This document shows positions 39,217 to 51,200 of a stretch of 64,000 nt of DNA, piece after piece. How positions within the stretch are numbered: position 1 is the first letter of the stretch; every line of letters starts with the position of its first letter. Below the pieces are notes generated by a model that made no database searches, was not told where the DNA came from, and saw only the letters and a program-made list of their open reading frames with translations. A program made the translations under genes and the position numbers. Source of the DNA: Achromobacter anxifer (GTDB lineage Bacteria > Pseudomonadota > Gammaproteobacteria > Burkholderiales > Burkholderiaceae_B); contig NZ_CAHLAR010000002.1 in assembly GCF_903652925.1 (NCBI RefSeq), positions 744,001 to 808,000 on the forward strand, given 5' to 3'.

Positions 39217-39915
39217 ATGGCGTCCGTCGTCGACATCTGCAATTTGGCGCTTGCCCACCTGGGCGACGAGGCCACTGTATCGAGCATCGATCCGCCCGAG
39301 GGGAGTGCGCAGGCGGAGCACTGCGCGCGCTTCTACCCAATCGCGCGCGACTCGGCACTGGAAGGCCACGACTGGAACTTCGCCACCACGCGCGGCGTGC
39401 TGGCGCTGGTCGGCTCGGCGTGGCCCAGCTGGGCTTACTGCTATGAGCTGCCCGCCACCTGCGTGCGCGCGATCAGCGTGCTGCCTCCTGGCGCACTGGA
39501 CGACTACAGCGTCGGCTATCCCGCCTCCGGCGCCGACTTGGGCTACCCCGGATCGATGATGGTGGCGCACGGCGCGCTATACATGCCCCAGGAATTCAGC
39601 ATCGAGACGGGCGAGAACGACGGCCAGGCCACTGACGGGCGCCGGTTGCTGTACACGAACCAGCAAGGTGCCGTGCTCCGGTACACGCGGCGGGTAGAGG
39701 ACCCGACGCGCTTCCCGCCATTGTTCGTGGATGCACTGTCCCGGCTGCTCGCCTCGTACCTTGCGGGGCCGGTAGTGAAGGGGACCGAGGGAGTCGCGGT
39801 TGCGCAGGCGCAACTTCGCGCCTACCAGAGCATTGTTTCGCAGGCGACCGTGTCGGATAGCAACCAGCGCAGTATCAAGCCGCGGCAAAGCGTGCCGTGG
39901 ATCGCGGGGCGCTGA
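39217..39915 (+). CDS. tail tubular protein A-like (head-tail adaptor)
   Basis: The 232-residue protein is of the T7 gp11-like family: 'ASVVDICNLALAHLGDEATV', 'ARFYPIARDSALEGHDWNFA', 'LPATCVRAISVLP'. ATG at 39217 is chosen because GGAG is seven bases upstream; ATG at 39211 would be only one base from it. It forms the adaptor ring below the portal in short-tailed phages. Confidence 0.88.
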   Translation: MASVVDICNLALAHLGDEATVSSIDPPEGSAQAEHCARFYPIARDSALEGHDWNFATTRGVLALVGSAWPSWAYCYELPATCVRAISVLPPGALDDYSVGYPASGADLGYPGSMMVAHGALYMPQEFSIETGENDGQATDGRRLLYTNQQGAVLRYTRRVEDPTRFPPLFVDALSRLLASYLAGPVVKGTEGVAVAQAQLRAYQSIVSQATVSDSNQRSIKPRQSVPWIAGR

Positions 39916-39918
39916 GTT

Positions 39919-41976
39919 ATGGCCAACGTTCGCACCCTATCGCGTTCCTTCGCGCGTGGCGAGATCAGGCCGGAACTGTTCGGCCGCGTCGACCTGCCGC
40001 AATACCAGACCGGCCTGGCAACTTGCTCGAATTTCATCACGTTGCCCCATGGACCTGCCCAGAACCGCGCGGGCCTTGGCTTTGTCCGCGCCGTGAAAGA
40101 CAGCAGCAAGCGCACCAGGCTGATTCCGTTCTCGTTCAACACGCAACAGACCTTCGCGCTGGAGGTGGGCGAGGGTTATGTTCGATTCCATACCATGGGC
40201 GCGACGCTGGTGAACGGCGCGACTCCGTATGAGGTGGTGACCCCTTACCTTGCAGTGGATCTGTTCGACCTGCACTATGTGCAGTCCGCGGATGTGCTGA
40301 CGATCGTTCACCCGGGCTATGCGCCCCGGGAACTGCGGCGGCTTGGGGCGCTGAACTGGGTGCTTTCCACCATCCAGTTCACGCCGACCATTTCCGCGCC
40401 GGCTAGCGTCACAGCGACCGCGCACGCAGGCACAGGGACGGCCGACAATACCGATCACACCTATGCCGTCACCTCGCTGGCGTCGGACACGCTCGAAGAA
40501 TCGCTTATCTCGACGGCTTCCAACACCGTTTCGAATGATCTGTCCCTGCAGGGCGCGTACAACGATGTCGCGTGGCCGGCCGCGACCGGCGCGGTACGCT
40601 ACAACGTGTATAAGCGCAGCAACGGGCTGTGGGGATATGTCGGGCAGTCCGGCGGGTTGACGTTCCGGGACAACAACATCACGCCCGACATTTCGCAGGC
40701 CGCGCCCACCTTGGCGGACCCATTCAATGGTGCCGACAACTACCCCGCGGCAGTCTCGTACTACGAACAGCGCCGCTGGTTCGCCGGCACGCGGAACAAG
40801 CCCCAGAATGTCTGGGGCACCCGATCGGGCACAGAATCGAACCTGGCCTCGTCCATACCGACGCGAGACGACGACGCCATCGCCTTTCGCATCGCGGCGC
40901 GCGAGGTGAACACGATTCGCCATATCGTGCCGCTGTCCAATCTCGTTGTGCTCACGGCCAGTGCCGAGTGGCGTGTTTCGCCGGCTAACTCCGACGTGCT
41001 GACGCCAGCGACGGCGTCGCCGCGGCCGCAGTCGTACAACGGCGCGAACAACGTGCAACCGGCCGTCGTGAACAACAATCTGCTGTATGCGGCCGGGCGC
41101 GGCGGGCATGTCCGGGAAATGTCCTATAACTGGCAGGCGAACGGCTACATCACCGCGGACGTGTCGATCCTGGCACCCCATCTATTCGATTACCGCACCA
41201 TCGTGGACATGGCGTTTTCACGCGCGCCGCATCCGATCCTTTGGTGCGTGTCGTCGTCGGGCGAGCTGCTCGGCCTGACCTACGTACCCGAGCAGCAGGT
41301 GCAAGGCTGGCACCGTCACGGCACGAAGTCCGGGCGCTTCGAATCGATATGCACGGTGGCCGAAGGCGACGAGGACGCGCTCTATGCGATCGTCCGCCGA
41401 ACGGTCAACGGGGCGCAGGTGCGCTATGTGGAGCGCTTGCATACCCGGATGATGCCTAGCCAGGCCGACGCGTTCTTCGTGGACAGCGGCCTCACCTATG
41501 ACGGGCCGCCCGCCACGGTGTTTTCTAACCTTGGCCATCTCGAAGGGGAGGCGGTGAACATTCTGGCCGATGGCGCGGTGGTGTCATCGCAAACCGTCAC
41601 GGCCGGCACCGTCACGCTGGAACAGCCAGCCCGCAAGGTCCATATTGGGCTGCCCATCCAGGCGGATGCAGTGACCTTGCCGTTGGCCTTCGAAACGCAG
41701 GCGATGGGCCAGGGCCGCGTCAAGAACGTGAACAAGGTGTGGTTGAGGCTGAATGAATCGTCGGGCGTCTTCGCCGGGCCTGGGTTCGACAAGCTGACCC
41801 AGGTCAAGCAACGCACGACTGAGCCGTATGGATCGCCACCCCGCTGGATCTCGGGAGAGTTCGAACACGTGGTAAAGGCCGCGTGGACTGACGGGGCGCA
41901 GGTGTACGTTCGACAGACCGATCCCCTTCCTGTCACTCTCGTGTCCATGACCATCGAGGCGGCAATTGGCGGCTGA
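39919..41976 (+). CDS. tail tubular protein B-like / tail nozzle protein
   Basis: The 685-residue protein begins MANVRTLSRSFARGEIRPEL, 'LPQYQTGLATCSNFITLPHG', the conserved start of the podovirus nozzle-type family. A beta-propeller-like body follows ('YYEQRRWFAGTRNKPQNVWG', 'SAEWRVSP') and the C-terminus is rich in beta strands. It probably forms the tail tube end through which DNA and ejected proteins pass. It starts three bases after the adaptor gene. Confidence 0.88.
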   Translation: MANVRTLSRSFARGEIRPELFGRVDLPQYQTGLATCSNFITLPHGPAQNRAGLGFVRAVKDSSKRTRLIPFSFNTQQTFALEVGEGYVRFHTMGATLVNGATPYEVVTPYLAVDLFDLHYVQSADVLTIVHPGYAPRELRRLGALNWVLSTIQFTPTISAPASVTATAHAGTGTADNTDHTYAVTSLASDTLEESLISTASNTVSNDLSLQGAYNDVAWPAATGAVRYNVYKRSNGLWGYVGQSGGLTFRDNNITPDISQAAPTLADPFNGADNYPAAVSYYEQRRWFAGTRNKPQNVWGTRSGTESNLASSIPTRDDDAIAFRIAAREVNTIRHIVPLSNLVVLTASAEWRVSPANSDVLTPATASPRPQSYNGANNVQPAVVNNNLLYAAGRGGHVREMSYNWQANGYITADVSILAPHLFDYRTIVDMAFSRAPHPILWCVSSSGELLGLTYVPEQQVQGWHRHGTKSGRFESICTVAEGDEDALYAIVRRTVNGAQVRYVERLHTRMMPSQADAFFVDSGLTYDGPPATVFSNLGHLEGEAVNILADGAVVSSQTVTAGTVTLEQPARKVHIGLPIQADAVTLPLAFETQAMGQGRVKNVNKVWLRLNESSGVFAGPGFDKLTQVKQRTTEPYGSPPRWISGEFEHVVKAAWTDGAQVYVRQTDPLPVTLVSMTIEAAIGG

Positions 41977-42448
41977 TCTGGTCATCCGGCCGGCTGCCCC
42001 CGTGGATGCCGCCGCGCTCGCGGTCGACCTGCGCGCCCAGGACGCCCAGGAGATCCGGGCGATGCACGGCGCGCAGGTCGATGTTCCTGAAGCCATACGC
42101 CACAGCATCGCCGTGTCTTCGCATGCGTGGACTGCCGTGTCGGACGGGCGCATCGCCATGGTCGGCGGGGTGGCGGACATTGGAACGTTGCTTGGCGACA
42201 ACATTGGGAGTCCCTGGCTACTGGGCTCCTCGATCATGTTCCGACGTCCGGGTGCGCTTACTCGTGTCGGGCGTCGATATGTTGCTTTTATGCACACTAT
42301 TTATCCCGAACTGCGCAACATGATCGACGCCCGGAACACTCAGAGTATCGCCTGGTTGCAACGCCTGGGGTTTACGGTGCACTCCGAAATTGGGGTGCCA
42401 TGCGGGCCGGACGGCGTGCTGTTTTATCGCTTCAGCAAAAAGGTTTGA
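41966..42448 (+). CDS. GNAT-like / T7 gp13-like (DUF2833) protein
   Basis: The 160-residue protein has an acetyltransferase-like fold pattern ('VIRPAAPVDAAALAVDLRAQ', 'HAWTAVSDGRIAMVGGVAD', 'DARNTQSIAWLQRLGFTVH'). Podoviruses carry such a protein (T7 gp13 type) in the internal-virion gene block, where it aids assembly of ejected proteins. The TTG start at 41966 overlaps the preceding gene by 11 bp. Whether it keeps acetyltransferase activity is unknown. Confidence 0.75.
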   Translation: MAADLVIRPAAPVDAAALAVDLRAQDAQEIRAMHGAQVDVPEAIRHSIAVSSHAWTAVSDGRIAMVGGVADIGTLLGDNIGSPWLLGSSIMFRRPGALTRVGRRYVAFMHTIYPELRNMIDARNTQSIAWLQRLGFTVHSEIGVPCGPDGVLFYRFSKKV

Positions 42449-42449
42449 T

Positions 42450-42965
42450 ATGTGCACCCCTGCCGCAGCTCCTTACGTGATGATGGCCGGCGCTGGCGCG
42501 TCGGCGGTCGGCGCGAGCAACAGCGCCAAGGCGCAACAAGCGGGCTTGAACCACCAGGCCGACGTCGCGGCGAACAACGCCCAGATTGCGGAATGGCAGG
42601 CGCAAGATGCGATCCGCCAGGGGCAGGAGCAGGAGCAACAGAGCCGTTTGCAGTACGCCGCTACCAAGGGTACGCAGCGCGCAGCGCTCGCCGCCAATGG
42701 CGTGGCCCTAGATGAAGGGAGCGCCGTCGATATCCTGGCGTCGACCGCCTACATGAACGAGATGGATGCCGCCACCATCCAGGCGAACGCTGCGCGCTCT
42801 GCCTGGGGCTATCGCACACAAGGCACGAGCTACAGCGATAACGCGACAGCCCTGCGAGCCGGTGCTGGCGCAGTGAGCCCTGGATCAGCGGCTGGGCTGA
42901 GCTTGCTGGGAAGTGCTGGCCAGGTTGCGGGCAGTTGGTACCAGTATTCGAAAGCGTCAAAGTGA
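42450..42965 (+). CDS. internal virion (ejected) protein, gp14-like
   Basis: The 171-residue protein begins MCTPAAAPYVMMAGAGASAV, a small hydrophobic N-terminal stretch. A long Gln/Ala-rich helix follows ('AEWQAQDAIRQGQEQEQQSR', 'AALAANGVALDEGSAVDILA'). This matches the small ejected protein that makes the outer-membrane pore in T7-like systems. AAAGG lies before the ATG. It is the first of three consecutive genes for ejected proteins. Confidence 0.82.
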   Translation: MCTPAAAPYVMMAGAGASAVGASNSAKAQQAGLNHQADVAANNAQIAEWQAQDAIRQGQEQEQQSRLQYAATKGTQRAALAANGVALDEGSAVDILASTAYMNEMDAATIQANAARSAWGYRTQGTSYSDNATALRAGAGAVSPGSAAGLSLLGSAGQVAGSWYQYSKASK

Positions 42966-42975
42966 GGGCTGACCC

Positions 42976-45207
42976 GTGCCGCGCGTTCCTATCGTAGACG
43001 CACCCCGCGTCAATTCGTCCGGCTTGCCGGGTGTGCGCCAGCAGGCGGGCCCGGGCGCGCTTGCGCAGGAGATTGGCGCTAGGCAGACGGCGCAGTTGGG
43101 CCAAGGGCTCATGTCTGCAGGTGTGGCAGCCACGAGCATCGCGACCGACATGCAGCAGCAGGCGAACCAGCTGCGCGTGGACGATGCGGTCAACCAAGCG
43201 AAAGAGGCGGCGCTCAAGCTCACCTTTGACCCGCAGGCCGGGTATACGAATGTGAAGGGCATACAGGCCCTGCAGCGCGACAGTGGCCAGCCGCTGGCGA
43301 CCGAATACGGTGGCCTGCTGGACCAGCGAATGCAGAGCATTGCCGAGGGGCTGGGTAACGACGCGCAGCGCCTGGCATTCCGCCGAGCTTCCCAGGCGAT
43401 CGGGCTGCAGTTCCAGGAGCAGGCGACTCGCTACGAGGGCGAGCAGTTCCGTACCTACGCGGCGTCAGTTCGGGAAGGCACGATCGCCAACAGCACCAAC
43501 GAAATCGCGCTCTACTACAACGATCCGCAGAAGATCGACCAGAACATTTTATCGATCCAGGCGGCCGTGGCCGATCTGGGCCGAATGAAGGGGGTGTCGG
43601 CAACGCTGATCGAAGCCCAGACCCGCAAGGCGACGAGCACGGCGCACCTGACCGCGCTGTCTTCTGCGTTGCAGAAAAACGACGTGGCGTATGCCGACGC
43701 CTACATGCGCAAGTACGCGCCGCAGATGGACGCCGACGACATGCTGCGCATCAATGGTCTGCTGACCAAGCAGATGGATGCGCGCCTGGGCGCAGCCGCG
43801 GCGACGTCGGCCGTGAACGGGGCCATGCCGCGGCTGATGCCTACACCTGGTGATCGGCTGGTCAATCTCGTTACGGGCAACGGCGCGCAGCTGCCGCCTG
43901 ACCTTGTCACGACAGTGGCGAAGGCCGAAAGCCGCAACCGCGACCTGAACCCAGACGGCACGGTTGTGACCTCGCCTGCGGGTGCGAAAGGCCGCATGCA
44001 GGTCATGGACGACACCAATAGGGATCCCGGCTACGGCGTCACGCCGGCGCGTGACGACAGCTTAGAAGAGCGGGCGCGCGTGGGCCGCGACTACCTCCAG
44101 GCGATGCTGCAGAACTACGGCGGCAACCTGACGCAGGCGCTGGCGGCATACAACGCAGGGCCCGGCAACGTGAACAAGGCGCTCGCCGCCGCTGACAAGG
44201 CGGGCGACCGGGCCAACTGGATGAACTATCTTCCGAAGCCGGAGGAGACCATCCCCTACGTGCGCGGCATCCTCGCGAAGTACGAGGCCGGGCAGGGCGC
44301 GCCGGCTAAGCCAACCCTCTACGAACTGCAGCGAAACGTGCGGGATCAGATGGAAGGCCAGAACCCCGAGCGGATCCGCATCGCCTTGGAGGAAACCGCG
44401 CGGCAGTATGAGGTGGCGAACAAGGCCATCAAGCAGCGCGACGACGAATCGGTCGCGGGCGCCATGCGCGAACTCGTAGCGAACGGTGGCAAATACTCCG
44501 AGCTGCCGTTGGCTGTGCGCGCCACGATCCCGGCCGAGAGTGTGGCCGAAGTCATCAGCTTCGCCGGCAAGATCGCGAAGGGGGAGGACCGGACCAACGA
44601 GGCTGTCTACCAAAAGCTGGCTGGCGACCCTGCCTACCTGCGAAGCCTGAGCGACAACGAGTTCTACAGACTGCGGGGCGAATTGAGCGAAAGCGATTTC
44701 AAGACGTTTTCCAACCAGCGCGGGGCGGCCGCTGGGCGTGGAACGGACAAGGCTGACGATCTGAATACGGCGGCGATCAATAGCACGCTGAACAATCGTC
44801 TCTCTACGCTCAAGATCGACCCCACGCCGAAAGATGCCACGAGCGATGCCGTTCGCGTTGGCGCGATCCGCAAGTTCGTGAATGACGCGGTGCTCAGCCA
44901 GCAGAAGGTCACTGGCAAGCAGATGACGGACCGGGAGACGGAGGAATTCATCGACGGGCTGTTTGCCAAGTCGGTGCAGTTTCGAGGCTACTTCAGTACA
45001 TCGAATGAGCGAATGCTGACCATAAAGGCCGGTGATATTCCGAGCGACGTCAAAAAGGCGCTCAAAGTCGATTTCAAGAAGAACGGCATCGACGACCCGA
45101 CTGAAGCCGATTTGCTGGGTGCCTACTGGCGTCTGGAGACCGCGCGACAGCAACGCGAGGCGCGTCATGCATCCATGACACAAAGGAACGCTGTAGATGG
45201 CAGCTGA
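42976..45207 (+). CDS. internal virion protein with lytic transglycosylase domain
   Basis: 743 residues. The N-terminal 300 are helical with coiled-coil character. Residues about 305-420 form an SLT lytic transglycosylase: 'VAKAESRNRDLNPDG' with catalytic Glu318, 'AGAKGRMQVMDDT', and 'ALAAYNAGPGNVNKAL'. The rest is helical. It cuts peptidoglycan locally so the ejection channel can cross the periplasm, as T7 gp16 does. The start is GTG at 42976. Its end overlaps the giant polyvalent gene by 11 bp. Confidence 0.9.
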   Translation: MPRVPIVDAPRVNSSGLPGVRQQAGPGALAQEIGARQTAQLGQGLMSAGVAATSIATDMQQQANQLRVDDAVNQAKEAALKLTFDPQAGYTNVKGIQALQRDSGQPLATEYGGLLDQRMQSIAEGLGNDAQRLAFRRASQAIGLQFQEQATRYEGEQFRTYAASVREGTIANSTNEIALYYNDPQKIDQNILSIQAAVADLGRMKGVSATLIEAQTRKATSTAHLTALSSALQKNDVAYADAYMRKYAPQMDADDMLRINGLLTKQMDARLGAAAATSAVNGAMPRLMPTPGDRLVNLVTGNGAQLPPDLVTTVAKAESRNRDLNPDGTVVTSPAGAKGRMQVMDDTNRDPGYGVTPARDDSLEERARVGRDYLQAMLQNYGGNLTQALAAYNAGPGNVNKALAAADKAGDRANWMNYLPKPEETIPYVRGILAKYEAGQGAPAKPTLYELQRNVRDQMEGQNPERIRIALEETARQYEVANKAIKQRDDESVAGAMRELVANGGKYSELPLAVRATIPAESVAEVISFAGKIAKGEDRTNEAVYQKLAGDPAYLRSLSDNEFYRLRGELSESDFKTFSNQRGAAAGRGTDKADDLNTAAINSTLNNRLSTLKIDPTPKDATSDAVRVGAIRKFVNDAVLSQQKVTGKQMTDRETEEFIDGLFAKSVQFRGYFSTSNERMLTIKAGDIPSDVKKALKVDFKKNGIDDPTEADLLGAYWRLETARQQREARHASMTQRNAVDGS

Positions 45208-48200
45208 AACACTTGATACCGCAAGCGCCGTTTCGGCCTACTTGAACGACCCTAACCCGCCCACGACAGACCCGGCGGGCGCGACGCGCGTGTCTGTGGC
45301 GGCCGCCTTGGGCAGCAACCCGGACCTGGAAGCTGAACTGCGCCAGGTCGCGACGCGCACCGGAATCCCTATCGATTCCGTGCGTCGTCACCCGGAGGAA
45401 GTCAAGCGCGAGGCCGCGCTCACGTCGTTCGACTTCGAGCGCTTAGCCCGGGATTTCCCCTCGACCGCGGCCTATCTGGCTGGCGTCGAGAATGCACGCA
45501 TTGCCCACGACGACGTCGACAATATGGGCGTCATCGAGAAGGGGCTGCGCGGCCTGGCCAACGTGGGGAAGGCCGCGGCTTCCGCCATCCCGCAGGCCGG
45601 CGGCGCGCTGTGGCGTGTCGGGCAAGGCGCAGCCGAGAACCTGGCGCCTCTGCTGGACCCGCTGGCGGGCACGCTGCTGCCAGAGAACCCGCTGCGGCGC
45701 CTGGCCGCCGGCATGGCCGACCAGGGGCGCGCGGGCGAGATCTCCGCCAAGGGGCTAATGCCCCAGGCTGCGGGAAATATCGAAGCGGGCGTCTATTCAG
45801 GCGTGCAGTCGCTGGTCACAATGGGCTTGACGCTTCCGGCCAGCATTGTGACGGGCAACCCCGCGCCCACGCTTTACGGCATGTCGGCCATCACCGGCGG
45901 CCAGGCCTACGGCCAGGCGCGCGAGGCGGGGATGGATCCCTACCGCGCGCTGATGTTCGGCACGTCCCAGGCCGCCATCGAGTACGCGACCGAGCGTATC
46001 CCTGTCGGCCGCTTCCTCCATGACATGAAGGCCGGCACGCCGCTCTGGAACATGTTGCTGCGCCAAGTATCAGCCGAGATCCCAGGCGAGCAGGTTGCGA
46101 CGGCGCTGCAGGATCTGAACGAGTGGGCCGTGCTGAACCCGGAGAAACCTTTTTCCGACTATCTTGCAGCGCGCCCTGACGCCGCGGCGCAAACCTTGGT
46201 GGCCACCATCGTGGCGTCGGGCGGCGCCGTGGGCACGGCACAGCTGGCGAACACAGCTGCGGATCGGCTGGCCGGGCGCACGGTGCGCGCGGAGCGCGCG
46301 CAGCTGGATGGGCAGGTGCTGGCCGAACTGGACGCCACCGCGGCGGCGTCCAAGCTGCGCGCCCGTTCGCCGGAAGACTTCCAGGCATTCGTCAAGGACG
46401 CCATGGCCGACGGTCCCGTGCAGGACGTCTACATCCGGGCGGAAGACCTGGCGCAGTCCGGCGTGGATATCGCCCAACTGGCTCAGGTGTCGCCTGCAGT
46501 GGCGGCGCAGTACGAGCAGGCGCTGGCGACCGGCGGCGACGTGCGCATTCCGGTGGACGAGTACGCCACGCGCGTTGCGGGCACGGACCTGTCGCAATCC
46601 ATGCTGCCGTTCCTGAAGACCGATCCGGCCGGCATGACCCAGGCCCAAGCCCAGGAATTCATGCAGAATCGCAGCGAGCAGCTGCGTGCCGAGGTCGAGC
46701 AGGTCATGGCCGAGCGCGAGGCAGATGCCCCGTTCAAGGAGTCCAAGGATCTGGTCGAAGCGGAGTTGATGACCCAGCTGGAGCAGGCCGCTCGGTTCAC
46801 GCCCGACGTGAACCGCGCCTATGCGGGCATGATGTCCAATTTCTATGCTGTGCAAGCTGCGCGGCTGGGCGTCACCCCACAGGAAATGTGCCAGCGCTAC
46901 CCGGTCCAGATCCGGGCCGAAGGCATGGGGCAGTTGAACCAGGCGCTGGCGGCGCAGCCGCCCAAAGGATGGATCCACTCCACCAGCGGCGCCGACGCTG
47001 CGGCGTTGTGGGATGGGCAGGCCGGCGGTACCACCGTATTCTGGACTGACCTGCAAGGCAAGCTCGGCGACGATCTGCCGGGCACAGCCGGCTATTCGCA
47101 TTCGCTCGGACGCTCGGACCTTGCGCATATCCGAAAGGCTCATGGAGACGTTGCGGCGGAGACGGCGCGAGGTCAATTGCCGATCACGGCCGCCGACGTG
47201 GCGCAGGTGCCCGATATTGTCACGGACTACGATGCGATGCGGGCGGATCTGCGAGGGGCGAACGGCAGCGATCGCATCGCTTACGCGAAGCGAGTTAGCG
47301 ACGGAGTGCTGGTGTACCTGGAGGAAGTGAGCCACAAGCGGCAAAACATGCGCGGCGTCACGATGTGGAAGTATCCCCCGTCGGTCGATGAGCAGCAGAT
47401 TTTGCAATCTGCTACCGCCGGCCAAACGTCCGAAACGGACGGGGGCATGGGTACTAGTGTAGGACCAAATGGTCGGGAACTCAATCAGTCCGAGGTACCG
47501 CAGACAGGTACGCCGGAATTTCTGCGTTGGTTCGGGGACAGTAAGGCGGTGGACGCGCAGGGCCGGCCGCTGGTGCTCTATCACGGCTCCGAGACTGCAG
47601 GATTCGACACGTTCAATCCCGGCGAGACTGGAATATTCTTCACGACATCGCGGCTGATGGCTTCCCAGTACGCCGGGTCGCGCGCGGAGGCCCGCGCCGG
47701 CGAGGACATGCCCAGTATCTATCACGCGTATGTGAAGATTGAAAACCCTTATGAGGTGGATTGGGGTGAGCGCGATTGGAACAAGGGTGACGGTCAGTTT
47801 CGTACCACTGACGACGTAGCCCGGTACGCGAAAGAGAATGGTTATGACGGGGCCATCATCCGAAACGCGAAAGACGCCGCGACGGACAACTACAGCCATG
47901 TCGTGGCGGATATCTTCGTCCCCTTCGAGTCCAACCAGGTGAAATCGGCCACGGAGAACCGCGGGACTTTCGACGCCCGTGACCCGAGCATTCTGAACCA
48001 GTCCGAGCGCGGTGCCTACAACATCGACACGCGAACTATTTCGCTACTGCAGAATGCGGATCTGTCGACCTTCCTGCACGAGTCTGGCCACTTTTACCTG
48101 GAAGTCCTGACGGACATAGCGGGTCAGGCCGAGGCGCCGGCCGCCGTGCGCGATGACGTTCAGAAGCTTATGGCCTGGTTCGGAGTGCATGACCTGGCCG

Positions 48201-51200
48201 CCTGGAACGCGCTCGACCTGGAAGAGAAGCGCCCCTTCCATGAGCAACTGGCGCGCGGCTTCGAGGCGTATCTTTTCGAGGGCAAGGCGCCCGCGCCAGA
48301 ACTGCAAGGTCTATTCCAGCGTTTCCGCGCGTGGATGCTGGCCGTGTATCGCTCGATGTCCGCGCTGAACGTCGAGCTTTCGGACGAGGTGCGCGGCGTC
48401 TTCGACCGCATGCTGGCGTCAACGGAGCAGATCCGGGAAACCGAGACGATGCTCGATTACAAGCCCGCTTTCACGTCGGCGGAGCAGGCCGGCATGACGC
48501 CGGAAGAGTGGGCGCAGTACCAGGCCCTTGGCCTGGAGGCGACCCAGGACGCCGTGCAGCAGCTGGAGGCGCGCAGCATCCGCGACATGAAATGGTTGTC
48601 GGGTGCGCGCAGCCGCGTGATCGCCCAACTGCAGCGGGAGGCCGCCGACCGGCGCAAGACCGTGCGCAAGGAGGTCGAGGCAGAAGTCATGGCGGAACCG
48701 GTCAACCAGGCCAAGACCTTCATGAAGCGCGGAGTGGACCCGGTGACAGGTGAACCTGTGAGCGGTCCTACCAAGCTGCAAATCAGCGCTCTGGAGGATC
48801 TGTACGGCGCTGAAGGGGACCGATATGCAATGCTCGATTGGTCCAAGTTGGGCTACGGCAAGTACGGCATGCTTGCCGCGGACGGGCTAAACCCGGACAT
48901 CGTTGCCGATCGGTTCGGGTACGAGTCCGGCGACGGGCTGGTGCGCGCGGTGCTCGCGGCCGAAGACCCTCGCGCCAAGATCGAAGCCCTGACGGATCAG
49001 CGTATGCTGGAGCGCTACGGCGATCTGACGGATGCGCAGAGCATTGCCCGCGCGGCCGATGAAGCGGTGCACAACGAGGCGCGCGGCCGGTTCATCGCGA
49101 CCGAGGTAAACGCGCTGCAGCGCGCCCTGGGTCAGCGCCAAGTGCTGGCCCGCGCGGCGCGGCAGTTCGCCGAGGCGACCATTGCGCGCCTGCGCATCCG
49201 CGACGTGCGGCCCAGCCAGTGGGTCGTGGCCGAAGCGCGCGCCGCGCGCGCCGCCGAAACGGCGCTGCGCAAGAACGACTTGCAGGGCGCAGCCGTCGAG
49301 AAAAAGCGCCAGCTCGTGAACAACTATGCCGCACGGGCTGCGCAGGCGGCCCAGGCCGAGATCGAGACAGACCTCAATTACATGAAGCGCCTGTCGGGCT
49401 CGACTTCGCAGTCCGGCATGCGTGGGGAGTCCCTGGCGCAGCTGAACGCGCTGCTGGCGCGGTTCGACCTGCGCAGCAGCATGTCATTGCGCCAGATCGA
49501 CGCTGCCAAGACGCAGAGCCTGGCCGAGTTCATCGCCAGCGAGTCGGAGCGACTGGACGCGGTCATGCCTGACCTACCGGCGTACATCCTCGACGAGGGG
49601 TATCGCCGACATTACAAGGACATGTCCGTCGAGGAGTTCCGGGGCCTGGTCGACAGCGTGCGCCAGCTCGCCAATCTGGCGCGGCGCGAACAGAAGATGT
49701 ACACCGCGCTGCGCGATATGTCGTTCGACGAAGAGCGCGGCGCGATCTTGGCGCGTCTGCGGGAATTCAATCCGAAGGCGTTCGACGAGGCCGGCGACCC
49801 GCTGGCGCGCGAACCGGAATTTGTCCCCAATATCCGCAAGAGCGTGTCAAAGTTGGGGGATGGGTTCTCCGGAGAGTTTCTGAGCGCCGAGACGATCCTC
49901 GATATTCTGGAGGGCGGTAAGTTCGGCCAGGTACACGAATCGTTGTTTGGCCGGATGAGTTCGCGGGCAAACTGGAAGGCCACGCGCATGGAAAAGGTGT
50001 ACCGCGACCTGAAGCCGCTTTTCAAACAGTGGAACCTGAAGGAGCGCCGCGACTACGGCCGCAAGGGTATCGTCGTGCCCAGTATCGGCACCAGCATCAC
50101 GCGCGAGAATGCCCTGGTGGCGGCCCTCCTGTACGGCAACGCCGACGGCCGCAAGCGGCTGGAGAACTACGGCTGGAACGACAACCGCATGCAGGGCGTG
50201 CTGGAAGTCCTGGACGAGCGTGATTGGAATCTCGCGAATGCGATCTGGGAGCAGTTTGACACGAAGCTCTGGCCGGAGCTGGAGGCGCTGAACAAGCGCA
50301 CGCGGGGCAAAGCCCCGCCGAAAGTGGAGCCGCTGCCGTTTCCCACGAAGTACGGCGAGGCCCGCGGCGGCTATTTCCGCTTGAAGTACGACACGGATCT
50401 CGACGAGCGCGCGCACCGGTTCGACGAGGGCGCCGCCGTGCGTGAGCTGCTGGGCGGCGGCATGGGCATGTCCGCCAAGACGAACCAGGGGGCCAGCACG
50501 CAGCGCAAGGACGGTGTGGTCATGCGCCCACGTCTGGACCTGGGCGTCTTCGTGGAGGCCGTCAACGAGACGGTGCACGATCTGGCGCTGCGCGAGGCAG
50601 TGGCCGATACCATGCGCCTGCTCAACGACAAGGGCCTCCAGACCGCGATCAAGTCTTCGGTTGGCGTGCCGGCATACCGCGCGCTGGTGAACCGGGTGCG
50701 CGAGGTGGCGGCACCGCCGCGCAACCCCTCCGGGTTCATCGAGAAGATCCTGGCCAGCGCCCGGCGCAACACCATTGTGGTGCTGATGTCTGGGGTCAAG
50801 ACGGCGCTGCAGAACGTGGTGGGCCTTGTGCCTGCGCTCACTCGCGTGAACGCAGGCAGCATCGGCCTGGAAATGGCGCGGTTCTATAGCCCGGCGATGG
50901 CCGAGCGGTACCGCTTCGCCATGGAGAATTCCGAGTATATGCGCCACCGGTACCAGAATTTCGATCGCGATCTGAACGACATGGCCGCCAAGCTGACGGT
51001 CAAGGGCCGGCTGTTGCCCGATACGGCGACCATGCTGGCGCTGATGGGGCTTGTGGATCGTGGCGTATCCGTGCCGGTATGGAATGCGGCTTTCAAGGAC
51101 GGCATGGTGCAGTTCGACAACGACAACGCCAAGGCCGCCGACTACGCGGACCACATTGTGCGTCAAACGCAGGGCAGCGGCCGCGACGTTGATCTGCCGA

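Noticed and set aside
36636-39287. 883-codon open frame antisense to scaffold, capsid and cement genes
   Set aside because: Composition is that of a GC-rich shadow, there is no ribosome site or domain, and it is wholly opposite well-supported capsid genes.
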